Part shown: piece by piece, positions 52,936 through 61,507 of the stretch | Position numbering within the stretch: position 1 is the stretch's first letter | Layout of the letters: each line of letters opens with the position of its first letter | Assembly (NCBI RefSeq): GCF_012272835.1 | Contig: NZ_JAAWWK010000008.1 | Span: forward strand, 1 to 64,000 | Source of the DNA: Spongiibacter thalassae | GTDB lineage: Bacteria > Pseudomonadota > Gammaproteobacteria > Pseudomonadales > Spongiibacteraceae | Direction of reading: 5' to 3' | Length of the DNA: 64,000 nt | Notes under the pieces: model-generated | The model's input: only the letters and a program-made list of their open reading frames with translations | The model's database searches: none | What the model was told of the DNA's origin: nothing | Made by a program: the position numbers and the translations under genes

Positions 52936-53508
52936 GTGCGCTTGGGCGATAAAAATGACATTTGGGCTGAGCACCTAAAAAAAATAGCCGAAGAGCGCAG
53001 CGAGGAGAGTTTTCTAAGCGTTTATGACTACTATGCGCCGCGGGTATTTGCTTATCTTATTGGCTTGAGTGTGTCTGAGCAGCAGGCCTACGATATTACC
53101 CAGGAGGTGTTCGTCAAGCTGTGGCTCAATGCCAAGCAGTACTCGAATCAGCGCGGCTACGTCAGCACATGGTTGTTTCGTATTGCCCGCAACCTGTGGA
53201 TCGACTATCTCCGTAGCGAGGCGTCGCGAAATCAGTATTTTGAAGATTCGGATGTTGATCCCCCTGATCTGTTTGCGGAGGATGTCGAATCCGACAGCGA
53301 TGCCAGAAAGCTGCACCGTTATCTACGTGAGCTGCCGGTTGAACAGTGCAATATTTTGTATAAGTCCTACTTCAAGGATATGAGTCACAGTGAAATTGCT
53401 CAGGATCACGAGCGGCCACTCGGCACGATAAAGTCCAGTATTCGGCAAAGCGTTAGTCAGTTGCGGCGCAAATTCAAACGTTTTGATGATGGTTCGTCCA
53501 AGGTTTAG
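52936..53508 (+). CDS. ECF-family RNA polymerase sigma factor
   Basis: The 190-residue protein has region 2 (about 25-95: YAPRVFAYLIGL, then DITQEVFVKLW and STWLFRIARNLWIDYLR) and region 4 (about 130-180: LPVEQCNILYKSYFKDMSHSEIA). The pairing with a ChrR-type protein recalls the RpoE-ChrR (ECF11) group. The frame has no ATG nearby; GTG at 52936 (or TTG two codons on) must be used, implying modest translation. Unusually, the anti-sigma gene comes first. It likely controls its own locus and perhaps the three-gene module. Confidence 0.85.
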   Translation: MRLGDKNDIWAEHLKKIAEERSEESFLSVYDYYAPRVFAYLIGLSVSEQQAYDITQEVFVKLWLNAKQYSNQRGYVSTWLFRIARNLWIDYLRSEASRNQYFEDSDVDPPDLFAEDVESDSDARKLHRYLRELPVEQCNILYKSYFKDMSHSEIAQDHERPLGTIKSSIRQSVSQLRRKFKRFDDGSSKV

Positions 53509-53690
53509 CCTTGTCTGCCAGGGCTCACCGTCTGCCCACTATTTCTCCTCTTCCTTTCACTGGCTTTCAAAGATTCGGTCTACAGACCTATAGGGGTTGG
53601 TTATACTCACTAAGACAAGTGACTGTGCGGCGCACACCTGTGTCTGACAGCATTGAAAGGCAGCGGTCTTCAGGAAGGGTGAGTAGATAA

Positions 53691-56600
53691 TTGATTAGCC
53701 GGAAAAAAATCATTCGCGGGCTGCTGGATGGCCATGTTCTCGGTGCTGTGGCCTTCGCCGCGCTGGCGTATTTGTTCACGGTTGTCTACGCCGATCAGCG
53801 CGACCGGGAGGTTGCTCTGGCAGAATTGCAAAGCGACCTGCAATTACAGGCGCGGTCGCGGGCCGAGGCGCTGTCGGTTTATGTGCAGCGGTACAAGCTC
53901 GATACCCTGTTTTTGTCTGCGACCCCTGCAGTGGCGGGAATACAGCGGGCGATCGACAATGGCGGTGTGGACCCGAAAGTACAGATTAACACTCAAACCT
54001 GGCTGAGTAGCCTGCAGGGGACCTTTGTCGAATACCTGAACATACATCCTGCAGTGCGTCAGTTAAGGTTTATTGGTGTGGCCGACAATGGCCGTGAGCT
54101 GGTGAGAGTGGAGCGGCAAGATTATGACGTAACGGTTGTGCCCGATGAGGCCTTGCAGGGAAAGGCCGCAACCGACTACTTCGCTGAGGGCGTGAAGCGA
54201 GCGCAAGGGCAGGTGGCAGTGTCGCGGATTAGCCTGAACCGGGAAAGGGGTGAAATCGAGGTGCCCCATGTGCCGACCATGCGGTTGATGACGCCGATAC
54301 ATAGCCCGACCGGTGGCGTATTCGGCCTGGTAGTAATGAATATTGACCTTGAGTGGGCGTTCAGCCTGCTTCACGAAAAACTCAATTCCAGCAATCGCAT
54401 ATATCTGCTGAATATGTCTGACGAATTCTTGCTTCACCCAGACCGCAGTCGGCGTTTTGGCTTCGAATTTGGTAACAGCTACCGCTGGGCTGATGCCTTT
54501 CAAGCAGACGAGACTCGGCCCGGACTGAGCTTTCGCGAGCGAGATGATGGTGAAGTCATATTCGCGCAATTCCAGGACGTCGACGTTGATATTGACCAGC
54601 CATTGCGTCTGGTCGTTGCGGCGAGCTCAGAACATCTGGATCAGATGCTTCTTGAGCGCTACCGCAATAATCGCTACCAGTTCGCTGCCATACTATGGCT
54701 AACGATTGCCACAGCGGTGGTGTTAAGTCGACGCCGGCGCAGTAAGGATACTCAGGCTCGTCGCAATGCTGAATTTGCGGCGGTATTCGCTGGATCCAGT
54801 GATGCGGTTCTTAGTGTGTCACGCAACCGTGAAATCAAAAGCTGGAATGGCGCGGCGGCTGAGCTGTTTGGTTATACCGAGGCCGATGCAGGCATGAGGA
54901 ATGTGCGGGTGGACCGTCGTGTAGGCCCCCCTGATGAGGAAGGAGATGCGCTGGAATACGTGCTGCAAGGAGGGGGCGCGCGGCGCTATAACACGGTTAT
55001 TGAAGCGAGCGACGGTCGCACGACCGATGTACACGTGACCATTTCCCCGCTGCGAGGCAATCATGGGGATATTTTCGGGGCGTCCATCATTTGCCGTGAT
55101 ATCACCGCTGAGTTGGAGGCAAAGGAAGAGCTTAAAAGCATTAATGACAACCTTGAGGTCCAGGTGCGCGCGCGGACGGCTGAGCTTGAATCGGCGTCGG
55201 TACTGCAGCGGGCCATGCTGCAAAGCGCGGGTTACGCCATTATCGCAGCCGGTACCGATACTGTCGTCACGCTCTTTAATGCGGCGGCGGAGAAGATACT
55301 GGGCTATACCGCCGAGGAAGTCGTTGGAAAATTTATGATTCGTCGCTTTTGTTCGCCTGAATTTGTCGAGCGCGAGCGGGAACGACTACAAAATAGCAAA
55401 CGCGACGATGTTGATCTCGCCGAGCTGAACGATAAAAACCTTGAGCGGGAATTGGAGACAGATTTCATTCGCAAGGATGGCTCGCGGGTGCCGGTAATGA
55501 TGAAAACCAGCATGCTGCACAATGACAATGGAGAGCCACTGGGGCTGCTCTGTATCGCCATTGACCTTACTGAGCGTAATCAGGCTCAGCAGGAGCTGAT
55601 CGAGGCCAAGGCAATTGCTGAGGATGCCAGTCGCGCCAAGAGTGAATTCCTGGCCAATATGAGTCACGAAATTCGCACACCGATGAATGCCGTGTTGGGT
55701 ATGCTCAACCTGCTTGGCTATACCGAGCTGAATCCGCGACAGCTGGATTATGTGTCGAAGGCGAGTGTCTCAGCAGAGACCTTGCTGGGCATCATCAACG
55801 ATATTCTCGATTTTTCCAAGATCGAGGCTGGAAAGTTGCAGCTCGATCCCCATTCCTTCAGCCTCGATGACCTGCTGCGCGAAGTCGCAGTCATTCTCAG
55901 CATGAATGTCGCGGGTAAAGATGTCGAAATACTGTTTAATGTCGATCCGAAAATTCCCCGCCGAGTGATCGGTGATGCCTTAAGAATCAAGCAGATTCTG
56001 ATTAATCTGGCGGGCAATGCCGTCAAGTTCACCAAGGAAGGTGAGGTCATGCTCAGTGTTTTTGTACAGCATGCCAAAGAGGATCAGTTGATATTGGGCT
56101 TTACGGTGCGAGACACCGGTATTGGTATGACGCCAGAGCATATGCAGCGTCTGTTCAGCTCTTTTTCCCAGGCGGAGGCCGGCATTACCCGCCGCTTTGG
56201 CGGCACCGGCCTGGGCTTAGTGATCTGCCAGAACCTTATCAAAATGATGGGGGGGGAGCTGGAAGTCGATAGTGAACTCGGTAAGGGAAGCACCTTTTCC
56301 TTTTCCCTGGCACTGGATCGGGCCGAAGATGAGCAGGCGCTCCTGGCCACTGCCCGCCCGCCTATCCCCAACCATGAGTCCGTGCGTTTGTTAGTCATCG
56401 ACGACAATGCCAATGCGCGCCAGATTGTGGTTGAGATCTGTGAGTCGCTGGGTTGGCGTTGTGAGGCACGCGCCTCCGGGGCCGAAGGTGTGCAGGCAAT
56501 CGAACAGGCCGAGCAAAGTTATGACCTGGTGTTTGTCGACTGGATGATGCCGGAAATGAACGGCTGGGAAACCGCGATGGCAGTTCGAGCCCTGGCAGAA

Positions 56601-57860
56601 AAAGGGGTGGATGTGCCCAAATTGGTGATGGTTACCGCCCACGCCAAAGAGGTGTACGAACAGAGTCAAAGCGAGGAGTTTGCCCTCGATGGCTTCTTGA
56701 TGAAACCCCTCACCGGCTCGGATATTTACAATGTGGTCGCTGAAACCCTGTCGGGTGTGCCACGTGCCACGCCACATCAGCCCGCGCAGGTCAGTCAGCA
56801 GCAGCTCAGCGGCATGCGTATTCTGTTGGTGGAGGACAATGTGACCAATCAACAGGTGGCCAGGGAATTGCTCGGCCTGGAGGGCGCTGAAGTGTCACTG
56901 GCTGAAAACGGCCAGGAAGCACTTGATGCGCTAAGTCACGGTGGGCTGCTGTTCGATGTGGTACTGATGGATTTGCAAATGCCGGTGATGGACGGCCTCA
57001 CGGCTACCCGCAAAATTCGCGGTGAACTGGGGTTGCGCTATCTGCCCATCATTGCCATGACCGCCAACGCAATGCCTGCGGACCGACAGGCCTGCCTTGA
57101 CGCCGGTATGAACGATCATATTGGCAAGCCCTTTGATGTACGCGAACTCATCCTTGCCCTGCTCAAGGCCACTGGCCGTGACGCCGAACAGGCGCTGGCA
57201 GATGCACCTGTTTTGACGCCACCCAGTACGTCTCTGCCGCCTTCGCCGGAAGGGTTTGGCTTTAAAGAGGCGGTTGTGCGCATGGGGAATAACTCGGCCC
57301 TGTATGCCGGTCAGGCGAGGAACTTTGCCGCCCGCAGTAAGGAAACAGTATTTGCGTTAGAGCAGATTTTCAAAACGGGTAATCAACCGCTACTGGTGCG
57401 GGAGCTGCATACGGTGCGCGGCGTCGCCTCTACCCTTGGTGCAAATGCCCTCGGAGCGGCGATTTTTGAATTGGAAAACGGCGCAAAGGCGGGATTGGAA
57501 TTGCCGGTGTTGACGGTAATGTTAGATGACGTAAAACACCATATGGCGAGGGCTGCTGAGGTCTTTATTGAATTGGCCGATGCGTTGGAGGCAGGGAAGG
57601 CTGATGTGCCAGAGGTGGAGCATGGGAGTGAGGGCGTCGATACCGAGGCATTGTATGTTAAATTACAGGAACTAATGGGGGAGCTGGCGGATAGCAATAT
57701 GCGCGCCATCGATACCTTTGAGGCCCTGCGGGCGGAGTTGATGCAGGTTGATGTCAGTGCAACAAAAACCGTGGCGGAAGCCGTGGCGAATCTGGACTTT
57801 TCGTCGGCGGGGGATGCACTCAAAAATATTATGAACGGCATGGCGCAGCACCAGTCATAA
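53691..57860 (+). CDS. Hybrid histidine kinase: sensor, 2 PAS, 2 REC, Hpt
   Basis: The 1389-residue membrane kinase has helices at about 14-34 and 331-346 bracketing a periplasmic sensor (CACHE-like), then two PAS domains (about 360-480 and 505-635). The phosphoacceptor His659 lies in FLANMSHEIRTPMN and is followed by an ATPase domain (NAVKF, DTGIGM, GGTGLGL). Two receiver domains follow (Asp950, Asp1094), and an Hpt domain with His1240 in HTVRG. Phosphate can thus flow internally to a separate regulator, plausibly the REC-GGDEF protein encoded 37 bases downstream. The start is TTG with an AGGAAGGG site upstream. Confidence 0.93.
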   Translation: MISRKKIIRGLLDGHVLGAVAFAALAYLFTVVYADQRDREVALAELQSDLQLQARSRAEALSVYVQRYKLDTLFLSATPAVAGIQRAIDNGGVDPKVQINTQTWLSSLQGTFVEYLNIHPAVRQLRFIGVADNGRELVRVERQDYDVTVVPDEALQGKAATDYFAEGVKRAQGQVAVSRISLNRERGEIEVPHVPTMRLMTPIHSPTGGVFGLVVMNIDLEWAFSLLHEKLNSSNRIYLLNMSDEFLLHPDRSRRFGFEFGNSYRWADAFQADETRPGLSFRERDDGEVIFAQFQDVDVDIDQPLRLVVAASSEHLDQMLLERYRNNRYQFAAILWLTIATAVVLSRRRRSKDTQARRNAEFAAVFAGSSDAVLSVSRNREIKSWNGAAAELFGYTEADAGMRNVRVDRRVGPPDEEGDALEYVLQGGGARRYNTVIEASDGRTTDVHVTISPLRGNHGDIFGASIICRDITAELEAKEELKSINDNLEVQVRARTAELESASVLQRAMLQSAGYAIIAAGTDTVVTLFNAAAEKILGYTAEEVVGKFMIRRFCSPEFVERERERLQNSKRDDVDLAELNDKNLERELETDFIRKDGSRVPVMMKTSMLHNDNGEPLGLLCIAIDLTERNQAQQELIEAKAIAEDASRAKSEFLANMSHEIRTPMNAVLGMLNLLGYTELNPRQLDYVSKASVSAETLLGIINDILDFSKIEAGKLQLDPHSFSLDDLLREVAVILSMNVAGKDVEILFNVDPKIPRRVIGDALRIKQILINLAGNAVKFTKEGEVMLSVFVQHAKEDQLILGFTVRDTGIGMTPEHMQRLFSSFSQAEAGITRRFGGTGLGLVICQNLIKMMGGELEVDSELGKGSTFSFSLALDRAEDEQALLATARPPIPNHESVRLLVIDDNANARQIVVEICESLGWRCEARASGAEGVQAIEQAEQSYDLVFVDWMMPEMNGWETAMAVRALAEKGVDVPKLVMVTAHAKEVYEQSQSEEFALDGFLMKPLTGSDIYNVVAETLSGVPRATPHQPAQVSQQQLSGMRILLVEDNVTNQQVARELLGLEGAEVSLAENGQEALDALSHGGLLFDVVLMDLQMPVMDGLTATRKIRGELGLRYLPIIAMTANAMPADRQACLDAGMNDHIGKPFDVRELILALLKATGRDAEQALADAPVLTPPSTSLPPSPEGFGFKEAVVRMGNNSALYAGQARNFAARSKETVFALEQIFKTGNQPLLVRELHTVRGVASTLGANALGAAIFELENGAKAGLELPVLTVMLDDVKHHMARAAEVFIELADALEAGKADVPEVEHGSEGVDTEALYVKLQELMGELADSNMRAIDTFEALRAELMQVDVSATKTVAEAVANLDFSSAGDALKNIMNGMAQHQS

Positions 57861-57897
57861 TCACGTTGGATAAAGGCGAGGGAGGTAGCACAATCAC

Positions 57898-58851
57898 ATG
57901 GTAGAACCAGATCCATTTGGAAGTATGGACTGGGCCGAAAGCCTGGTACCCAAGCGGCCTAAATTACTGGTTGTTGACGATCAGACGGTCAATATACAGG
58001 CCCTGTATCAAATATTCGGCGCTGACCATGAAGTGTTTATGGCCACCAGCGGCTCTCAAGCCATCAAGGTATGCCTGGACAAAAAACCGGATTTAATCCT
58101 GCTTGATGTGATTATGCCGGAAATGGACGGTATAGCCGTGTGCGAGGAGCTACAAAAAAACTCTGACACTCGGAGTATCCCGGTGATATTTGTAACGTCT
58201 CAGGAAAGCCCCGAGGAGGAGTCTCGAGGTCTGGAAGTCGGCGCCGTTGATTTTATCAGCAAGCCGGTAAATCCGGCGGTGGTGAGGGCGCGGGTGCGTA
58301 CGCATTTAACCCTGAAAGCCCAGGCGGATGCGCTGCGGGTCATGGCCTCGCGGGATGGCTTGACGGGGATTCCCAACCGCCGCTATTTTGACGAGCGGCT
58401 GGCGGCGGAGTGGCGCAGCGCGAAGCGAGGTTCGCAGCCACTGTCATTGATCCTCATCGACGTCGACCATTTCAAAGCCTACAACGACCACTACGGGCAC
58501 GTAGAGGGGGATACATGCCTTAGGCGCGTCGCCAAAGCGCTAAAACTATCCGTTGGGCGTGGTCGTGATATCGTCGCGCGTTACGGTGGTGAAGAGTTTG
58601 TCTGCCTGCTGCCGGAAACAGACCTGGCGGGTGCCGAGGAGATGGCGGAAAAGCTGCGCAGCGCCGTGGCCGATCTGGAAATTTCCCATAAATCATCTCC
58701 AGTCGGCAATACGGTGACGATCAGCCTGGGGGTGGCGACCATTGTTCCGACATCGCTGACGGGGCCGGAAACCTTGCTGGTTCGCACCGATGAGTTGCTC
58801 TACAAGGCAAAGGAAAGCGGCCGCAATCAGGTGGTTGCCCAAGCTATATAA
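57898..58851 (+). CDS. Response regulator diguanylate cyclase (REC-GGDEF)
   Basis: The 317-residue protein has a receiver domain (phospho-Asp70 in LILLDVIMPEMDG) and a GGDEF domain with an intact active site GGEEF at 230-234. An RxxD inhibitory site (Arg221-Asp224) stands exactly five residues before it. It should make c-di-GMP when phosphorylated and be product-inhibited. It lies directly after the hybrid kinase, the likely phosphodonor. The GspE/MshE-N-like protein in the nearby module is a possible but unproven receptor of its product. Confidence 0.94.
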   Translation: MVEPDPFGSMDWAESLVPKRPKLLVVDDQTVNIQALYQIFGADHEVFMATSGSQAIKVCLDKKPDLILLDVIMPEMDGIAVCEELQKNSDTRSIPVIFVTSQESPEEESRGLEVGAVDFISKPVNPAVVRARVRTHLTLKAQADALRVMASRDGLTGIPNRRYFDERLAAEWRSAKRGSQPLSLILIDVDHFKAYNDHYGHVEGDTCLRRVAKALKLSVGRGRDIVARYGGEEFVCLLPETDLAGAEEMAEKLRSAVADLEISHKSSPVGNTVTISLGVATIVPTSLTGPETLLVRTDELLYKAKESGRNQVVAQAI

Positions 58852-58960
58852 ATGGCAGCGTTCAGGTTGCCGCCGTCGGGGACAGCATAACGGCAATGGT
58901 TTGTTCCCTCTGTAAAGAGCACTCAAAAATCACGATACGATAATAACTCGAGAGGAAAAT

Positions 58961-60517
58961 ATGGCTATTTCGCTACAGGGCATGATTGAACGTGCCGCGC
59001 GCTTGCACCCCCAGGGAGAGTGTCTGGTGTACCAGGGCGAGGTGCGTCTTTGGTCGCAGGTAGAGGAACGTGTTGCGCGCACCGCTGCCGGGCTCAGAGA
59101 GCTGTCGCTGGGTGAGGGCGACCGGGTGGCAATTCTGAGCCTGAATTGCGCCAATTACTACGAAGCCCTGTTTGCAGTGCCCTGGGCGGGTTGCTGCGTG
59201 GTGCCCCTTAATTCAAGATGGGCGCTTCCAGAGAATGAATACGCCTTGACTGATTCCGGTGCGAAGGTGGTGTTTTTTGACGAGACCTTTGCCGAGCAGG
59301 TTGAGAGCCTGCTCTCTGATGTCACCACGCTCGAAAAGGCGGTTTATATCGGTGACGGAGAGTGTCCTGCATGGGCGATAGACTTGTCGCAAATGATCGC
59401 CGATAACGCTCCGGCCGCTGCGAGTGTCCGTGGCGACGACGCTATGGCCGGGATCTTCTACACCGGCGGCACCACCGGCTTTCCCAAGGGCGTAATGCAG
59501 TCCCATCGCGCGATCTGGGCCAGTGCCGTGTCAGCATTGCCCGCCTTTGGTATGGCGCGCGATTCGCGGTATCTGCACGCGGCCCCGATGTTTCATATGG
59601 CCGATCTGGCGGGCACCATGGCGGCGACCCTGTGTTGCAGTGCCAATGTGATTCTGCAGGCCTTTGACCCGGCGAAATTATTGCAATTGATAGAAGCGGT
59701 GAAGGTCACACATACGCTGATTGTGCCGGCGATGGTGAAAATGGTACTGAGCCACCCCGATGCGGCAACGGCAGATGTCTCGACCCTGCAAATGATTATG
59801 TACGGTGCCTCGCCCATGCCGGCGGCAACTCTGGAGCAGTGCATGACCCTGTGGCCCCACGTTAAGCTGGCCCAGGCCTATGGCCAGACCGAACTGGCAC
59901 CCATTGCAACAATTCTGCCCGCCGAAGATCATGTGCGCGGCAGTGAACTGCTTAAGTCGGCGGGGCGGCCCTCCGCCATCAGCGATATTCGCTGTGTTCG
60001 CGATGATGGCACTGACTGTGAACAGGGCGAGCCGGGTGAAATTCTGGTGCGCGGCCCCCACACGATGATTGGCTACTGGAACAAGCCGGATCAAACCGCG
60101 AGCGCCCTGCGTGATGGTTGGGTGTACACCGGCGACGCCGGTTATTTTAACGACAGTGGCCATCTGTTTATCGTTGACCGGGTCAAGGATATGGTGATTA
60201 CCGGCGGCGAGAATGTGTTTACCACCGAGGTGGAAAACGCGGTAATGGGACACGAGGCGGTACAGGACGTCGCGGTCATCGGCATTCCCTCCGAAGAGTG
60301 GGGCGAGGCTGTGCACGCCATCGTAATCCTGAAGCCCGGTATGAGCGCCAGCGAAGAAGAGATTAAAAATCACTGTCGCGGGCGGATTGCCGGATACAAA
60401 CTGCCCAAGAGTGTCAGCTTTCGCACCGAGCCCATGCCCCTGTCCGGGGCGGGCAAGGTGCTGAAAACCGAACTGCGCAAGCCCTATTGGGATAATCAGG
60501 ACCGGCAGATCAGCTGA
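58961..60517 (+). CDS. AMP-binding acyl-CoA ligase
   Basis: The 518-residue ANL-superfamily enzyme activates a carboxylic acid with ATP and CoA. The P-loop is YTGGTTGFPKGV. YGQTE, GWVYTGDAGY, VDRVKDMVITGGENV and the C-terminal Lys (GAGKVLKTEL) complete the core motifs. Substrate range is probably medium or long fatty acids or aromatic acids. A GAGAGGAAA site precedes the ATG. It shares strand with the EamA exporter gene downstream, with about 100 bases between. Confidence 0.92.
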   Translation: MAISLQGMIERAARLHPQGECLVYQGEVRLWSQVEERVARTAAGLRELSLGEGDRVAILSLNCANYYEALFAVPWAGCCVVPLNSRWALPENEYALTDSGAKVVFFDETFAEQVESLLSDVTTLEKAVYIGDGECPAWAIDLSQMIADNAPAAASVRGDDAMAGIFYTGGTTGFPKGVMQSHRAIWASAVSALPAFGMARDSRYLHAAPMFHMADLAGTMAATLCCSANVILQAFDPAKLLQLIEAVKVTHTLIVPAMVKMVLSHPDAATADVSTLQMIMYGASPMPAATLEQCMTLWPHVKLAQAYGQTELAPIATILPAEDHVRGSELLKSAGRPSAISDIRCVRDDGTDCEQGEPGEILVRGPHTMIGYWNKPDQTASALRDGWVYTGDAGYFNDSGHLFIVDRVKDMVITGGENVFTTEVENAVMGHEAVQDVAVIGIPSEEWGEAVHAIVILKPGMSASEEEIKNHCRGRIAGYKLPKSVSFRTEPMPLSGAGKVLKTELRKPYWDNQDRQIS

Positions 60518-60615
60518 GTCGGCGATCGCGGTGTACGCTGGCATTCGTCGCGCCGCCTCTTTATAGTGTCGCCGCCGGACCGTTTCTCCGGTGGCAGCAA
60601 AGGGGCGAACAGCGA

Positions 60616-61500
60616 TTGAAATTCCTTGCGGGAATGAGTCCACCACGTAGAAATATCGTGATCGGCGTAACCTTGTCGCTGATGACGGTATTTCTGTCCA
60701 GTACGATTGCCGCGGTAGGCAAGCATATTTCCCCTGATGTGCATGTGTCGGCCATGATTGTGGCCCAGTACAGCATCAGCTTTTTATTCGCGCTGCCGGC
60801 CGTTATGCGCAAAGGGCGAGCCGGGTTGCACACCAGTTACCCCGGCTTGCATCTGATTCGCGGGGTGAGTGGTGTTGCCTGCTTCTATTTTTACTTCTTT
60901 GCCCTGAGCCAAATCTCCCTGTTGGAGGCCACACTGTTGCGCAGTACCGCGCCGTTGATGGTGCCGATCGTAATTTTTCTCGCGCTTGGGCAAGGTATTC
61001 GTCGCGCCTCAATCCCACCATTGCTAATCGGCTTTGCCGGTGTGGTGCTGGTGTTGCGCCCCGGTTTTGCCGAGCTGACCGTGTGGCATTTGGTCGCGCT
61101 GGCCTCAGCGCTTGGACTTGCGGTGTCGATGATTAGCACAAGGATGCTGGCCGCTACCGAGCCCTCGTCACGTATTTTGTTTTATTACTTTGCCATTTCG
61201 CTGGTGGTCAGCATTCCCTTTTTCCTTTGGCAGCGTGGCGATATTCCCGCCCATGCCTGGCCGTGGCTGCTGTACATGGGGGTGGTGATCTACGTCTGCT
61301 TTCTGCTGTATACCCTGGCTTATCGCTATATGTCAGCATCGGCCCTGGCCCCCACCAGTTATTTTGGGGTGGTATTCACCGGTATGCTGGATTGGCTGTT
61401 GTGGGACGTACTCCCCGACGGCATTACCCTGTGTGGCATTGCCCTGGTGGTGTGTGGCGGGGTGCTGGTGCTCGGCGGCCGCGACGACAGCACCACCTGA
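60616..61500 (+). CDS. EamA/DMT-superfamily exporter
   Basis: The 294-residue membrane protein has about ten helices in two EamA repeats (about 15-140 and 155-290), as in RhaT/YdcZ-type drug and metabolite exporters. The substrate is unknown. The start is a TTG with AGGGGCG upstream; an ATG six codons later (60634) lacks a well-spaced ribosome site. A GC-rich hairpin (about 60573-60597) precedes the gene. Confidence 0.87.
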   Translation: MKFLAGMSPPRRNIVIGVTLSLMTVFLSSTIAAVGKHISPDVHVSAMIVAQYSISFLFALPAVMRKGRAGLHTSYPGLHLIRGVSGVACFYFYFFALSQISLLEATLLRSTAPLMVPIVIFLALGQGIRRASIPPLLIGFAGVVLVLRPGFAELTVWHLVALASALGLAVSMISTRMLAATEPSSRILFYYFAISLVVSIPFFLWQRGDIPAHAWPWLLYMGVVIYVCFLLYTLAYRYMSASALAPTSYFGVVFTGMLDWLLWDVLPDGITLCGIALVVCGGVLVLGGRDDSTT

Positions 61501-61507
61501 TGTTTGC

